From Trileptium ribeirensis (taxonomy: Eukaryota > Nematoda > Enoplea > Enoplida > Thoracostomopsidae), in contig JASANE010018349.1 in assembly GCA_030248225.1 (NCBI GenBank), forward strand, positions 48,429 through 112,428: a DNA stretch of 64,000 bases, written 5' to 3'. Shown here one piece after another: positions 43,486-56,332 of the stretch. Within the stretch, counting starts at the first letter, position 1. The number at the start of each line of letters is the position of its first letter. The notes under the pieces are model-generated. The model saw nothing but the letters and a program-made list of their open reading frames with translations, was not told the DNA's origin and made no database searches. Made by a program: the position numbers and the translations under genes.

Positions 43486-45193
43486 TCTGCCATGTTGCAC
43501 ACGATGGTTATCTACAAAATACAAAACACGACAATGCATGATGTTGTAACCTATTGTTTCCGAGAGCTGTATATTTTGGGTTCGTAAATATATCGGGTAT
43601 ATGTAATACACATTCCAGTTTATGTTTTAGAAATATTGCGCCTATTTGTTTGAATTGAATTTCTGCATTGCCACCGAGGGCGACCGCAGGATTCACATTA
43701 ATTTGCATACATCGGCTACACTCTTCAGACGCGTTATACCACGATCGCCACGAAATAAGTGCCTTTTACGCTGGCGCAATATTATGATTTGTGATCTTTT
43801 TATTTGGACTTAACATGACGATATATAACTTGGTGGGTTGCTCTGATTTGCTCGTTATTGAACATAGGTATTCGGCTATTATCTACTAAAACTTTATGTT
43901 GGTTGCTGCGTTGTGCAAGGACACCTGGAGAAGGCAAATAGTGCCGCGAAAATGATTGCCATAATTCGAACGTGACACGTGCAAACTCTGTATTAACTCT
44001 TAACATTTACGAAACTCCCTATATAATTTTATATGGCATTTTCACAGCTCTTCCGCTTCATTCGTAACAGGACATTCACAAAAATGTAATTTTGTAACCT
44101 TTAAGCTACAAGCAAAAGGGTCGTTGGACACCAGTCTGAACCGAACTAGATACTGCTGTTACATCATCGGGTTAGGAACGATGTTTTATTACTTAGCCAC
44201 GTTACTTTAACAATTTTATAAGTTAAATTATTTTGATTATATTTAGTTCTATACTTGCGCACGTAAAAAGTGAAACCGGAATGAAGTCGGTCAATGTTTG
44301 AAAAAGGCAGCTCATTGAATAGGGTAACATATTAAAGTGTTGAACTTATTTTTTTAATTTTTCCATTTTTGGAACAGTAAATGGTTTAAAGAAAACAGCT
44401 GAGCAATGTAAGACGCCATACCTAATTCATATACATCGGCTGACTGGTTAAACAGACAACGTTATTAAGAAACAGTTTCAGACGCAAACAAATGGTAACA
44501 GTACATAAACGAACTAAACCAGAAGCATGTGCTCGCTGCCAGTGATCATTTTATGACTTTCTTTCGGTATAAAAATATTTATTTATTTTAAAGACCGCCA
44601 GCAAAACGGCGGATGTAATGTGGAAATGCATTAGTTAAATTACTTTAAATTTTCCGCGACATTTTGAATGGTGGACAATATTATACCATCAAACAAATGA
44701 ACGCTTATTGATCTGTTTACTAATTTCGACGAAGCACAATATATATATTGTAGCCAAAACAGTTTATATTCTCTGATAGTTCCAAGATTTTCTGTTGAAG
44801 GTCATATGTTTCCGAGCTCCGCATACATATTATGGAACAAATACAAAAGTTTTATCCCTTCCAATTTTCTGCCGTTTAAACACAGTTAGACAGGCACCCG
44901 GCAACGATTTTCAGTCTGGGGGGCAAGCAAAGATAGTGATACAAAATGTATGTGTGGAAGTGAATTACTTCGCGCCTTTCATTTCATCTAAACAAATACC
45001 TGAAAATTGAATTTTGTTTTCATATATATGCATGAAACAAGTAGTCGTTACAAAACTTTATTCTATCGTCCCAAAAACTGCTTTTCGTACAGGTGTTTCG
45101 TTAGTGAATTCTGGCATAAGTGGTTTAATATCTATTCTGTCAATTAAAGACTTGTGCACACTAAGAATTGTAGTATGTGTAAGACGCTGCTGG
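43486..45193. other. No gene recognised
   Basis: AT-rich sequence with short ORFs lacking any domain (43508-43708, 43800-44006, 44795-45010, 45014-45217). Confidence 0.4.
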
Positions 45194-45650
45194 CAAGGGC
45201 GTAGCCATGAATTTTGAAAGGGGGGTTGGGTCGCGGCCCACAGTGGGTAGCTAAAAGCGGAGGTTGGGGGAGTGGCGCTCAGAAATGTGAAAGCGGGGTC
45301 CAAGATGGTAGGTCATTCAGTGATGCACATTTCTACGAGTTAACCGTGTACAAGCGGAGAAAGTTTCAATGAAATTGCATTTCCTAGCCCGGAATAAGAA
45401 TTGGTATATTTAGTACGCCGCAGACAAGTAAAAATGCAACTGTTGCCAAAATAGCGAATTTTTATACAAAAATGTGAAATTTGGTCAAAAATACGGTGGA
45501 AAGTAATTGCTTTCTAATGCGAGAGAGGCTAGTTTTAGGACAATTTCCGGCATGATTTTCAACCGGAATCATTCAAAAAAAATTTGTTTTTGGGGTTGAA
45601 CCGAAAGTGGGGGTCGCGACCCCCGCAACTCCCCCCTGGCTACAACTTTG
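45194..45650. mobile_element. hAT-like non-autonomous element, G-rich ends
   Basis: The ends are CAAGGGCGTAGCC on the left and, read on the other strand, CAAAGTTGTAGCC on the right, each followed by G runs. The flanking octamers GCTGCTGG (45186-45193) and GTTTCTGG (45651-45658) agree at six of eight bases, compatible with a decayed 8-bp duplication. GGGCGTAGCCA-type ends with G runs are common in invertebrate hAT-derived elements. There is no transposase frame. Confidence 0.6.
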
Positions 45651-46185
45651 GTTTCTGGGTCATTTGCGAACGGACCGAAGCCGACCGCTCCCAGTTTTTT
45701 GACAGCCCCGTTAGAAGACTGAACTCTTCGGTGATATCCTGTCGTCGGCCCACCTCATTTGTTAAGAGCTCCGCCCCTGTTCGTAACTGCGCCACCACGA
45801 ATTTTTTCCACTAGAATAGTGCAACCCAGATATCAAAAATATCCAGCAGCCGCTATCACCAGAAAACTAAAGAAACATACAGTAAGCGTAATGGATAGTA
45901 ACTCAAGTATGTCCAGCCAAAGCCAGTTGACCATACATGTCGGCAGAAGGGTAGGTGGTTACTCCTAAGGTTGGGACCCTGACCCCCGAGGCGAAAAGCC
46001 GTTACTCTCTTGCGGGTGGCCACCATTCCCCTGCGGCGGCGGGACCATTTAGCCACCTGGCATGGCCGAGTGCCAGCAAGTACGACATTGACCATAACTC
46101 AACCGTTTTATGAGCCATACGCGAGCCAATTTTCATACTAAAACAATAATAGATAGCTGAGAATTCTTAGCAGTACCTAAAACTC

Positions 46186-46300
46186 ATCCGGGTTAGTACA
46201 AGTCACCCAAAGATTTTCAGGGGGCTTTAGTTATATAAGGGTCTGGGTCACCGACCATTTACCCAGTTACCCTACTGGAACGCATCTAGTCTTTGTTTCT
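46186..46300. repeat. GGGTCA family, diverged copy
   Basis: GGGTCTGGGTCACCGACCAT, TTACCCAGTTACCCTA and CTGGAACGCATCTAG match, in order, the right half of the copy ending at 53999 (GACCGAAATG, CGACCCGGCAACTCGGTTCC, ATCTTTG). It is degraded and its edges are uncertain. Confidence 0.45.
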
Positions 46301-46424
46301 TGGACTTCATAGAGAAAGAGGTGGATCTACAAAATGCAAACTAAAAATATTGATATGTCACTAAATGCTGGCCCAAAAGGTTACGGCACCAGTGAGGAAA
46401 AACATTAGGAAGACACTGATACAT

Positions 46425-46596
46425 CAGGAGCGTGACAGAAATTCCGAAGTGGGGGGCACAAAACATGGCTTTCTGGATGGGCACAACGTAGCTATGTGTT
46501 CACAAATTCTTATTTTCAAAATTTTAACTAGGGGACCGAGCGATTGCCAAAGTGTGGGGGGCACGGCGCTCCGCCCCCCCGGTAACGACGCTCCTG
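46425..46596. mobile_element. Short hAT-type MITE with 8-bp duplication
   Basis: The inverted ends are CAGGAGCGT on both sides, followed by a GGGGGGCAC-containing block each. The flanking octamers are TGATACAT (46417-46424) and TGAAACAT (46597-46604), seven of eight identical. The length is 172 bp. CAGGAGCG termini and an 8-bp duplication place it in the hAT superfamily. The overlapping 106-codon ORF is not a gene. Confidence 0.75.
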
Positions 46597-47029
46597 TGAA
46601 ACATGCCTTTGCCCCTTCCGTCTCCCATTGTAAGTGGGATAACCTGCAATCAATTAAAAAATGTCCGTTCTCCCAAATTACATAGCCACGGCGCCGACCG
46701 CCGTAATTTGTTGGTAACAGTTAATTTAACAAGTACATTTATTCACTTTAGCATACTGAAATAACTCCTAAACTTACATTGCTTGGTAGTGTTAATTCCA
46801 GTTATTAAAAAAGAAACACAGGAGTAAGCCAGTAAGTAACAAGTAAGTTTAGAAAATGTTTAATAAAAACAAATAAAAACGCAGAAAACGAGAGAATGAT
46901 TTCACTTCAAATATATGGCGGAATGTAGATGCTCTTTGCTGAAACTATAAGCAACAATAGCAGCATACGAATTTTTTATAATACACAATTTGCACTGTAT
47001 ATATAGTATTTATAACGCATATTAGAGGT

Positions 47030-47130
47030 GTAAATCTGGGGGGGGCATAATAAACCTCTTGCCCTCCTAGCCTAATTTCTGGGGGCTCATGCCCCCTTGC
47101 CCCCCCCCGTTCCCGGGTCTCTGCAGTTAG
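47030..47130. repeat. G-run/C-run repeat remnant
   Basis: GAGGTGTAAATCTGGGGGGG opens and, about 80 bp later, a C-run followed by GTTCCCGGGTCTCTG closes a small GC-rich palindrome-like block. On the other strand it starts CAGAGACCCGGGAAC, a hAT-like end. No clear flanking duplication was seen. Confidence 0.4.
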
Positions 47131-50100
47131 ATGTTTGCTGGAGCATCACCCCGTTAATTAGTGGTTCGTAAACTATTTTAAGCTTATAGATCCTGGTTAA
47201 GTTGCTGTAATACTTTTGAAAGGGCGGACAATTATAGCCTCATTTAGGGTGCCGTAGTACCCTAATTCTCCCGGTAGCGAAGCTCCAACACAGCATATTA
47301 AGACCGACTTAAATCGATCTTGCTATCTATGATGAGACATAGCTGTACACATATGAGTGCGCGATTTACTCTTTAACTCTCCCATTAGTTCGTGCGAGAA
47401 GTAGCGAGCGCAATAATATAGAGGCTACAGATGTCCTGGATTTAACTGCAGCGCGATAATATGCCCCAATATTGGTGTATTCAACTGTATATATATGTGT
47501 AAGTATGAGATAATTGTAGCCTGAGGGTCTTTAGGGTTATCTAGGTATATTTCCTCCTTCATGCATTTCGCGGGGAGTTAATATAATGCCACTAGCGAGC
47601 CACCTAATATCACATGCACTATGAAAATGTGATTTAAATCAGTTCATTTGGGTTATGATCAAGCGTGGAAATAACAGCGCAGTTTTAGCTGATCTAGTTT
47701 GAAATATGGTGTTATTCAATCCATGCTCCCTAAATTGCAGAGTTATATGCAAATCTACATATTTGGAGAAGTCTAGAATTAAACACAATCAACAAAAAAC
47801 CAAGTATCGTTTAGACAATTTCAATAATTTAATTAATTATTATTAAAACGTCGAAATTTAGACTTATGATTTTGACTATTTCACGGATCATCTTTTGTGT
47901 GCTACAGGATCACTATCCGTGTATTATTCATAGTCGGCGGGGGTGCTATATTCTTTACAACATATCATATCTAATGAGCCCAGCACAGGCAACGTTTATT
48001 TTTGAAGCTCTATTACCCAAGGCAAACAATGCAGTATATATTTTTTAGATATTTCTGTGTGCGCAAACTTAGCAAATCATGCATAACACAAGAAAACTGT
48101 CAAACGACACATATATACAAATTTTAACATACATATATATCTGTATATATTACATATATATCTGTAATCATTCTGTGATTTATTTCTTTTACACTATATT
48201 GAGCTGGGTTATGGATATTTCGTGCAAGGAAGTGTTTTTATTATAACTGGATTCTTTTTCATTGTTTAGTGGCATATATCAATGTTGTATAGGAAAACGA
48301 GCAAATTCATTGTGGTGCTCCGGTCGACGTCAACAAATTTTACAATGCAATAATTTTTAATTTATCAGCACTAATGCAAACCCCGAATTAAACGCTGTGA
48401 GTGCATTTCTGCACCGGTACTTGCGCTAATTTTCAATATTAAGTAAAAGACAATTAGCTTGAAATCGTTAGAAAATTAGGATTTCGGAATCTGGCATTTC
48501 AGAAGGCAATCCTATGAATAACAGTAAGGTTCTCAACAGGTGTTTTAAGTATATTTATTTGATGTATTATTTTGCTAACACTAGATCAAAGCAGTAAACT
48601 CGTAACAATACTTGTAATTCCAAATTTAAATTGTGAGTTATTGAATGTGTTTTTGACATTCTGATATTCCAAGATTTGCTCTTTCGGCGAGTAGATTTAT
48701 CGTCAGATCTGGACGGGTGTTTTTGGCTTAAATGCAAAAGAAATGCAGAATAAAAGCTTTACAAACTGAGCACGTGGTTGCTGTTTGTTATTTCTTCATT
48801 GTTCTTCAACGCTTCCATAGAAGCCTGCGGAGATTTATAGACGCACCGATTTGGACTCTTTTGGCCCTATTAGAACAGCTTGTCGAATGTATGGCATTAT
48901 ATGGTTTAGTTCCTCAGGGTTGAGACATATTTCTTGAAATAAAATAATTAAGTTCAGCAGCCAATGCGTTGATTTAAGTTGGATATGTTTCACCAAGTCT
49001 GGTAATGTAGTACTAATAAACAGGTTCCTAAGGATTAATGATTTTAAGGTGCAATCGATGATAGCTATTAAATGACATGCAATATTGTTTTGCAAAATCT
49101 GGATAATGAAATTTATCTAACAGCGGGATTGCCTGTTTCCATTTGTTGCGGATGACCTTTTGATACAAGAAATATGTATTTAATGTGATTTGCTGAAATA
49201 CTAAAAATTGACACTAAAATTACATTTTATATCAAGTTCAGTTTTGTTCATTATATGCCAATTATATATATATCAAAGCGAATTTTATTTTATCCTATCG
49301 CAACTAATATCATGCGTTATTTGCACTAGGCTTTCTGAAAAAATTAAAGATAGACTCCGGCTCTAATCGATGGATCGGATCCTAAATTTATTTCATATTT
49401 TAAAGCTGTTCCGGCGTAAACGATAGCATAATATTCATGTCTAAAAAATTAGACGTTGTTTAATAAAATGCACATCCGAATGTTGAACTGCTAACAACTT
49501 CTACAAAACGCCTTCATATTCGCTACACTTAAGGTCGGTTACTTTTTTTGTGAGAAAAATTATATATCGAAATGCATCTAACGTTTCAGATGTCTATAGC
49601 AAGAACTAAGTTGAAAACAAATGTTAAGGCCTAGTGGCTCTGCCAATATGTGAACGTTGAAGGTTAAAGCAAGTACAACATGCACATATTATCGCTAAAC
49701 GAAGCAGCGTTAACCATGCTGGTTCGTAAATATCGATTTTTATTTCGTCGTCTCGCGTTGCTAATGCTATTAACTCATCTCCCATTTGACTTGGTTTCTA
49801 TGATACTGTCTGATTTTGATCTGTACGAAAGTTATTTTTAATATTCAAAGCACATGAAACCATTGTTGTCGTATCAGATAGCATGGCTAGAATATCGGTA
49901 TCAGGTTAGACCTTTAATTATAATATGTTTTGTGCTATTTCTCTTCAGCAATAGCAGCACAATTTTTTGTTTAATCAGCTAGAAAGATACGTCTGTGCAC
50001 ATGCAGTTATCCGACATGTATGCGATAATTTTGCAGGAAAAACAATTATTCTAAAACGGCTATAGTTTGTGTGAAAGAAAGAACCGGAGAGACTTGGTTT

Positions 50101-50755
50101 ATAATTGAAGTAGTTACTGCATATCAATTGAAGTATATATTTGCAGTATTTATAAACTGAATGCGATATTCTCCGCAATTTGAACGATTTTATGAGTTAC
50201 ATATTTCATAGACGCCCAAGTTACGTCCGATTAGGAGAATATAGGGCAATCAAATATTTTCACCATTCTTCCGGAGTTTTCCTCATAAATTTCCAGCCGC
50301 CCCAATTTCTTCGCATAATTTTTCGTCGTAATTTTTCCCATTTTCCACAATTTTCCCTTCGAATATCTGTAATTATGCTCATAATTAAAAAAAATTTCCC
50401 GAGCGTATATCAACACCGACATATCCGACATATCAACATCTTCAGTGATTAATTTGATTTATTGATCGCGGAAACGATATAAGCAAGAATGGTCATGAAT
50501 TATATCTTCCCAGCCGCTCTTTGTCTTTATCCGTTAGATTATTTCAAAAACTGACGGCACATTTTTTGAAGATTATTCATGAAAAACCGGATTTTTTTAT
50601 TCTTGACAAATATGTGTGGAGATAAAAATATTAAATTCGAACGTCAACAAATGATAATACATATATATGCTTAACTTTCGTTATTTATAAAACATATAAA
50701 TACTTAAGGAACATAAATAATTATCGTATTGAGGATGTAGACGGTATTTCCGGTT
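47131..50755. other. No gene recognised; AT microsatellite tracts
   Basis: AT-rich, with TATATA-rich tracts near 48105-48170. Short ORFs (47866-48048, 48732-48923, 48835-49095, 50180-50452) lack domains and splice context. The part near 50260-50400 carries repeated TTTTCC/AATTTTTC motifs like those in the 50.9- and 53.0-kb repeats. Confidence 0.4.
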
Positions 50756-50759
50756 AATG

Positions 50760-51180
50760 TTATGTGTTCGGTGACAAATAACAGGAAGCAAATGTTTTGA
50801 AAATCCCGTCAAAAGGCAACATGCTCAGAATGGCATTATCCCACCTGAAGCACGGACCTCCTCCACTTCCTCGCTGCCTACACTCGTGGAGACACCGACC
50901 CCGCGGGAGGTAGCCCGGTTTCCCTAAAGCTCTGTTTGCACGCCGAAGGCGCCCGAAAATTTTTGGCATAAGTAATAAAAATTAGGGGAAATGGAAAAAT
51001 CGAGAGAAAATTGGCAAAAATTGGGAGTGAATTTCCTAAAACTAAGAAAAATGTTGAGTTCCAAAAAATTTCGAAAATTTATCCTCCCTGACGACCTCTC
51101 CGCCCCTAGAGAGGCCGAATGGACACCTGATGCACCCGCAATCCCCCTGAGACTTCGGACCTCGCGCGTGTATCGTCTAA
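50760..51180. repeat. GC-edged, AT-cored repeat, copy 1
   Basis: GC-rich tracts at about 50840-50960 and 51085-51170 flank an AT core. The core contains AATTAGGGGAAATGGAAAAA and AAATTGGCAAAAATTGGGAG, the inverted sense of motifs at 52990-53100 (CCCCAATTTTGCTA, TTTTGCC). ORFs on both strands follow composition. Element type is unknown. Confidence 0.45.
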
Positions 51181-52865
51181 ATTTATGTTTTAGAAAATCA
51201 AATGTTTTATGTTTTTGTTTAATTAAGTAATTTTAATAGGAAATTGGATTTACTGGTTCTGAATCAAAATTTTTGCACATGTCTATTATATGAATATTTA
51301 GAACTGGATTTAGAACTAACTTTTTTCAAGACTATTGTTTGTGCTCAGCAGCATATAAAGCACTTATATATTTGTTAAATAAGTATAATGTTTCTCCGTA
51401 TTCAGTACGAACCTAGGCATTTGAAGTTTATTTTGCCTCAGTGTTTTAGCTATCTACAATGTTCATTATAGATAATAAATTAGTAATCTTATAGATAACT
51501 GGTCAGCTACTACTGCAGTTTAGCTACCAAGCTTTAGTGGCCGCAATCCCGACATAAAGAATGTATTGTGTATATGCAAACCGTGAGCACATTAAGGTAT
51601 TTGTTATGTTTTTGCCAAAATAGTCCTTGAAGTTAAACTCGTCATCCCTATGCTCTGTTCAAAAAATTGTGCTCTGTCACGCATTCGCGTGTTGTGGCTC
51701 GTTATAGCTTTACTTTGTCATCGTGCCTGTGACCGAGGTGGAGTTATTTTTGAATACGGCTATTAATTTATAGTTTTTGAAATCATAGAGCATGTCGAAA
51801 CAAATTATACTGAGCCGACAACAATTTATGTGTTCACGATGAACCGAATACTATTTAGAACTAAGAGTTTGGTATTGTATTAGAATAAGGTTGTGTTTCT
51901 TTTGTAACAAACTGTTTTTGCTTCATATTTGAAAAAAATTAATTAATTAATTAAAAACACCTAATTAAGTGATCTATATGCTATCCTTGTATATTGGGAT
52001 CTGGGTTCGCGCAAATGTAAAGGTACTATATTAGTATTATTTAGTGGCTACGGGTTCAGATGCGACGATCATAATATACGCATCCAGCACCATGTTTCCT
52101 TTAAATTATGCTTCCCTTTAAATGACTTTGAACTACTAAAGCCTTTATTGACTCCTTATTTCTGTGTTATGTGAATAAGGCCGTAAACACCGAATGTTGC
52201 AGCAGTGTATATATTTGTTTATAACCGGCAAAGGCTTATAGTATAAGTGTGAATGCGGATCTCGTTTTCCTCAATAATTTTGTCCTTAGTACATTTAATA
52301 TTAAAAAGCACAAAAATGGTTGAAATTATATCTTGTATTTGTTTTAAAAAGAAGAGCTCAGAACATAAACAGTAGGAAATTGTCAACCTTGACAATCAGG
52401 CCCTCTAAATCATTTCTGCCTGTGGCCATATCTGCCTGTGCACCGCACTATAAGATTTTAGCAATGGTTACAAGATGTTAGCAACTTAAGCAAACTATGA
52501 GCTTTTTCATTGAAATTTTAACTTTAGCACGATTTTTTCTATTGAAAATCATGAGTTTTTAGAAATTGCGACGTTTCCGAAAATGTAACTCCCTGTCGTA
52601 CTCCCACGTATCCATGCGCACCCCTCTTTCTCTGGAACCACCTACTCCTCCTAAGCCCTAGGAGCTTGGGCACATATGACTCTGCATATATACTAAACTG
52701 AATGTGAAACGCTTTTTAGCTAAGTACTATGATATACAGTACTTTCAATTGTATATAGTAAATCATTTTACTTGACGCATTAAGCTAATCATTGGCCAAA
52801 TTCTACCGGTGCTATTTTTCACCCAGAGATTATTTAATGCAAAACTTTTGACAATTTTTTAATTT
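51181..52865. other. No gene recognised
   Basis: AT-rich. A 70-bp C-rich patch at about 52600-52670 may be a further small repeat. No exon could be supported. Confidence 0.35.
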
Positions 52866-52869
52866 ATAT

Positions 52870-53225
52870 ACATCATGGGCGCGAGAGGTCTGTCGGCTTT
52901 AGAACGGCGGGGAAGATCGTTCGGAAGGGGGTCTTCGGAGGGAGGGAGGTAAGCTTAGGAGGAGCAAATTTTCATAGTTTTTAGGAACTCATCATTTTCC
53001 CCAATTTTGCTAACAGTTTCCCTAATTTTCCGTGTTTTTGCGTATTTTCTCTTACTTTTGCTAAAATATCCCGTAGTTTTGCCAATATGTACATTTTTTG
53101 CTAGTTTTTACCAAATCTTTCTCAAATTTTGAACTAATTTTAGGCGCGCGGGGGGAAGATAGCGGAGTCCGGGTCTGACGGGGCAAGGGCGGGGGTGCGC
53201 TGTAGCTTCAGGAGTGATCCGGTAA
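52870..53225. repeat. GC-edged, AT-cored repeat, copy 2
   Basis: A G-rich left edge (GGGCGCGAGAGGTCTGTCGG and G runs to 52950), a quasi-periodic core of TTTTCCCCAATTTTGCTAAC-like steps, and a G-rich right edge from 53142 form a unit with the same plan as 50760-51180 in inverted sense. It has no coding content. Confidence 0.45.
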
Positions 53226-53573
53226 AGTACTTTGCAAGCATAACGAAAATTTCGACCAATTTACTGAATCATACCATTTTGAAATTAATTTGCTATTATC
53301 TGACTATGTTTCGTTTAACTCGTATTTGATTGATACGGGACATCAAAGCAGAAATTCTCTACCCAAACATTCTTTCCCAATCAATATATATTAATCCTTC
53401 ACGAACTCAATGGACCGTAATATGAACAATCCAATATAATAAAAATAGTTTTCGTTTTTAGCTGCTTTTTCTCTTAGAGCTTGTTAAATTAAAGGTATAT
53501 TGAAATAAATCTTACTGCGATACAGTAATAAATTTGAACATTTCGCTGCAACTGGAGATATACCAGGGTACCA

Positions 53574-53999
53574 TTTCTGACCCGGTGACCTGGCCACCCA
53601 GTCATGGTAGTGACCAGGAGATACGGTTACTGTAGTTACCCACTGGTCAGGCCAACTTAGAAAGCAACCTACTTATTCTGGTTAGTACACACAAACGGCT
53701 CTCAACTACAGTTTGTCAAGCATAATCCTTTGTTTGGTAAACCTCTATTGCAGACGGGTTAATGTTTTTGTAGTGTCATATCCAGAGACCATAGCTCTGA
53801 ATTGAGTTTCCACTAATTGTTTGCGGTTTGACCGAGCAGTCATGAAAGATTGCAAAAAAACGTTGTTCTATGATAAACGCGGATGTTTTCAGCTTCTGTA
53901 TCAGATCAGGTCAGTACGGGCACACACAGTGTACTAATGACCCGGTCCCATATGCTGACCGAAATGCCCCGGCGACCCGGCAACTCGGTTCCATCTTTG
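53574..53999. repeat. GGGTCA/GACCC family, longest copy
   Basis: The left end has CAGGGTACCATTTCTGACCC and GGTGACC motifs. The right end has GACCCGGTCCCATATGCTGA, CCGGCGACCCGGCAACTCGG and TTCCATCTTTG. The right end is the inverted form of the start of the copy at 12227. At 426 bp it may be closer to the parental element than the ~110-bp copies, but no transposase is seen. Confidence 0.5.
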
Positions 54000-55264
54000 A
54001 CAGCAACTATTAACCACAGGACAACATGTGCGCTCGGTCTCGCCCTGATTTAAAACACTTACGTGTTATCTCTTAAAGTGAACATAGCTAGTGAATGTTA
54101 ACATATGACCTAGTACCACCATCATCCCATAACTGTTGGTTACGATCGATAACTTAATTACGTTGTATTAGCTGTTCAGTGTTTACCATCGAAAAAATCA
54201 AAAACATCGGCCCAGACGATTGCTAACATATAGATACGTGTTGGATAGACAAAAACTTCTAAAAAATGAAAGTTTGCTAGTCACAGATGTGATGTGAACG
54301 TGTCTTATTAACATTTTAGTATACCGTTGTATGTAATCGTGAACAAAAGAATACTATCAGCTTTAACTATCAATAGTTTTATATTAACCACAGATATCCG
54401 GCTGGTCTTGGCATAAAGCTTCACTCATAACGATTAAGCGGAACACTAAGAAACCAGGTCTTACAGACCTTTACCTTAACTAGACCCGTCGCCGCTTATT
54501 TAGCTATGCGTGTTTAGATTAGCATGTTACCATGACCCTTTCTCGGCAGTGTATCTATAGTGTCAGCTAAAATCTTTCGATTCAAACGATCATATTTATC
54601 TTTAATAATTAGTGGCTAGGCAAGCTGGATTAATCGAATTTACGAATACGATATATATTTATATATGCATTTTTGTGTATTCCAAACTATATTTGGATTT
54701 CAGAAGTACTTCAGACATGTTAAACAAAGATTTTAGAATAACTCTACGTATTATGCAAGCTACTGGTTTTTATCCGCTAAAGCTTGAAGCCAAAGAAACC
54801 AACGTATGTTGTAACACAGCACATATAAACTTTGCTTCAACTATGTCATAGTCACAAGATTTTTAGAGCGCCTCTATCCGCGCATTCAATTATTTGTCTG
54901 CACGGTTGTACAGTTTACTCTTTGAAACTTCTGAACTCGTGAAAACTGGAATTACAAGTCTCTGAATGCTCGGCAAACCATGCTACTTGTATACAGTTGT
55001 AAACTTAATATTTATACAACGAATTCTTTATACGCGCACTATAACTTTTATGTATATATGAACAGCAATGCAAATCCGTATACTGTTCAAGTTGTCTCTG
55101 AACACTTTTTTTAAACTTCAGTTAACATTTTAGGAATTGTATGTTTACTGTCATTCTAATGACAAACACAACAGTATCGTTAATTCGTTGTCTTTAAAAT
55201 TAACTGAAATACAGTAAACAGATTTGCTAGCACTGAACTAAACCACGGTTGATTAGCTTCCAGC
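54000..55264. other. No gene recognised
   Basis: AT-rich sequence. The ORF 54612-54851 has no domain and no splice context, and nothing else is supported. Confidence 0.4.
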
Positions 55265-56332
55265 TACACTGTCACTTAGCCATTTGGTAACTGTTGCTAG
55301 GACTATAAGCAGAGAGAACGGTAATATAGTAACATGCAAAGCAGAATTATATTTTACATTTTTCATTGTGCCATCGGTACATTTGGAATCATCATAGATC
55401 AAAGCGTTACAAGTCAACAAAGGGCGTAGTTAAATTTACCTCAGGTCTCACATCACGATTGCGTTATCTCCTTTAGAATGGCTATGCCAGCACAACGTCC
55501 TCGACTATACATCGCACAGGAATCGTATGTGTTACACTGTCACTTAGCTATTTCGTAACTGTTGCTAGGACTATAAGCAGCGAGAACGGTAATATAGTAA
55601 CATGCAAAGCAGAATTATATTTTTCATTTTTCATTGTGCCATCGGTACATTTGGAATCATCATATATCAAAGCGTTACTACAAGTCAACAAAGGGCGTAG
55701 TTAAATTTACCTCAGGTCTCACATCGCGATTGCGTTATCTCCTTTAGAATGGCTACGCCAGCACAACGTCCTCGACTATACATCGCACAGGAATCGTATG
55801 TGTTACACTGTCACTTAGCTATTTCGTAACTGTTGCTAGGACTATAAGCAGCGAGAACGGTAATATAGTAACATGCAAAGCAGAATTATATTTTACATTT
55901 TTCATTGTGACATCGGTACATTTGGAATCATCATATATCAAAGCGTTACTACAAGTCAACAAAGGGCGTAGTTACATTTACCTCAGGTCTCACATCACGA
56001 TTGCGTTATCTCCTTTAGAATGGCTATGCCAGCACAACGTCCTCGACTATACATCGCACAGGAATCGTATGTGTTACACTGTCATTTAGCCATTTTGTAA
56101 CTTTTGCTAGGACTATAAGCAGCGAGAACGCTAACATATTAGCATGCAAAGCAGAATTATATTTTACAGTTTTCATTGTGCCATCGGTACATTTGGAATC
56201 ATAATATATCAAAGCGTTACTACAAGTGAACAGAGGGCGTAGTTAAATTCACCTTAGGTCTCATATCATGATTGCGTTATCTCCTTTAGAATGGCTATGC
56301 CAGCGCAATGTCCTCGACTATACATCGCACTA
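55265..56332. repeat. Four tandem repeats of about 270 bp
   Basis: Units begin TACACTGTCACTTAGC at 55265, 55533, 55804 and 56075, spaced 268, 271 and 271 bp, and end in CCTCGACTATACATCGCAC. Units 2 and 3 are nearly identical; units 1 and 4 carry more changes. The last unit stops at the CATCGCAC end. ORFs on both strands recur in each unit. No RNA gene or coding function is evident. Confidence 0.92.

Noticed and set aside
46365..46685. 106-codon plus-strand ORF
   Set aside because: It runs across a hAT MITE with G/C runs; no coding signature.
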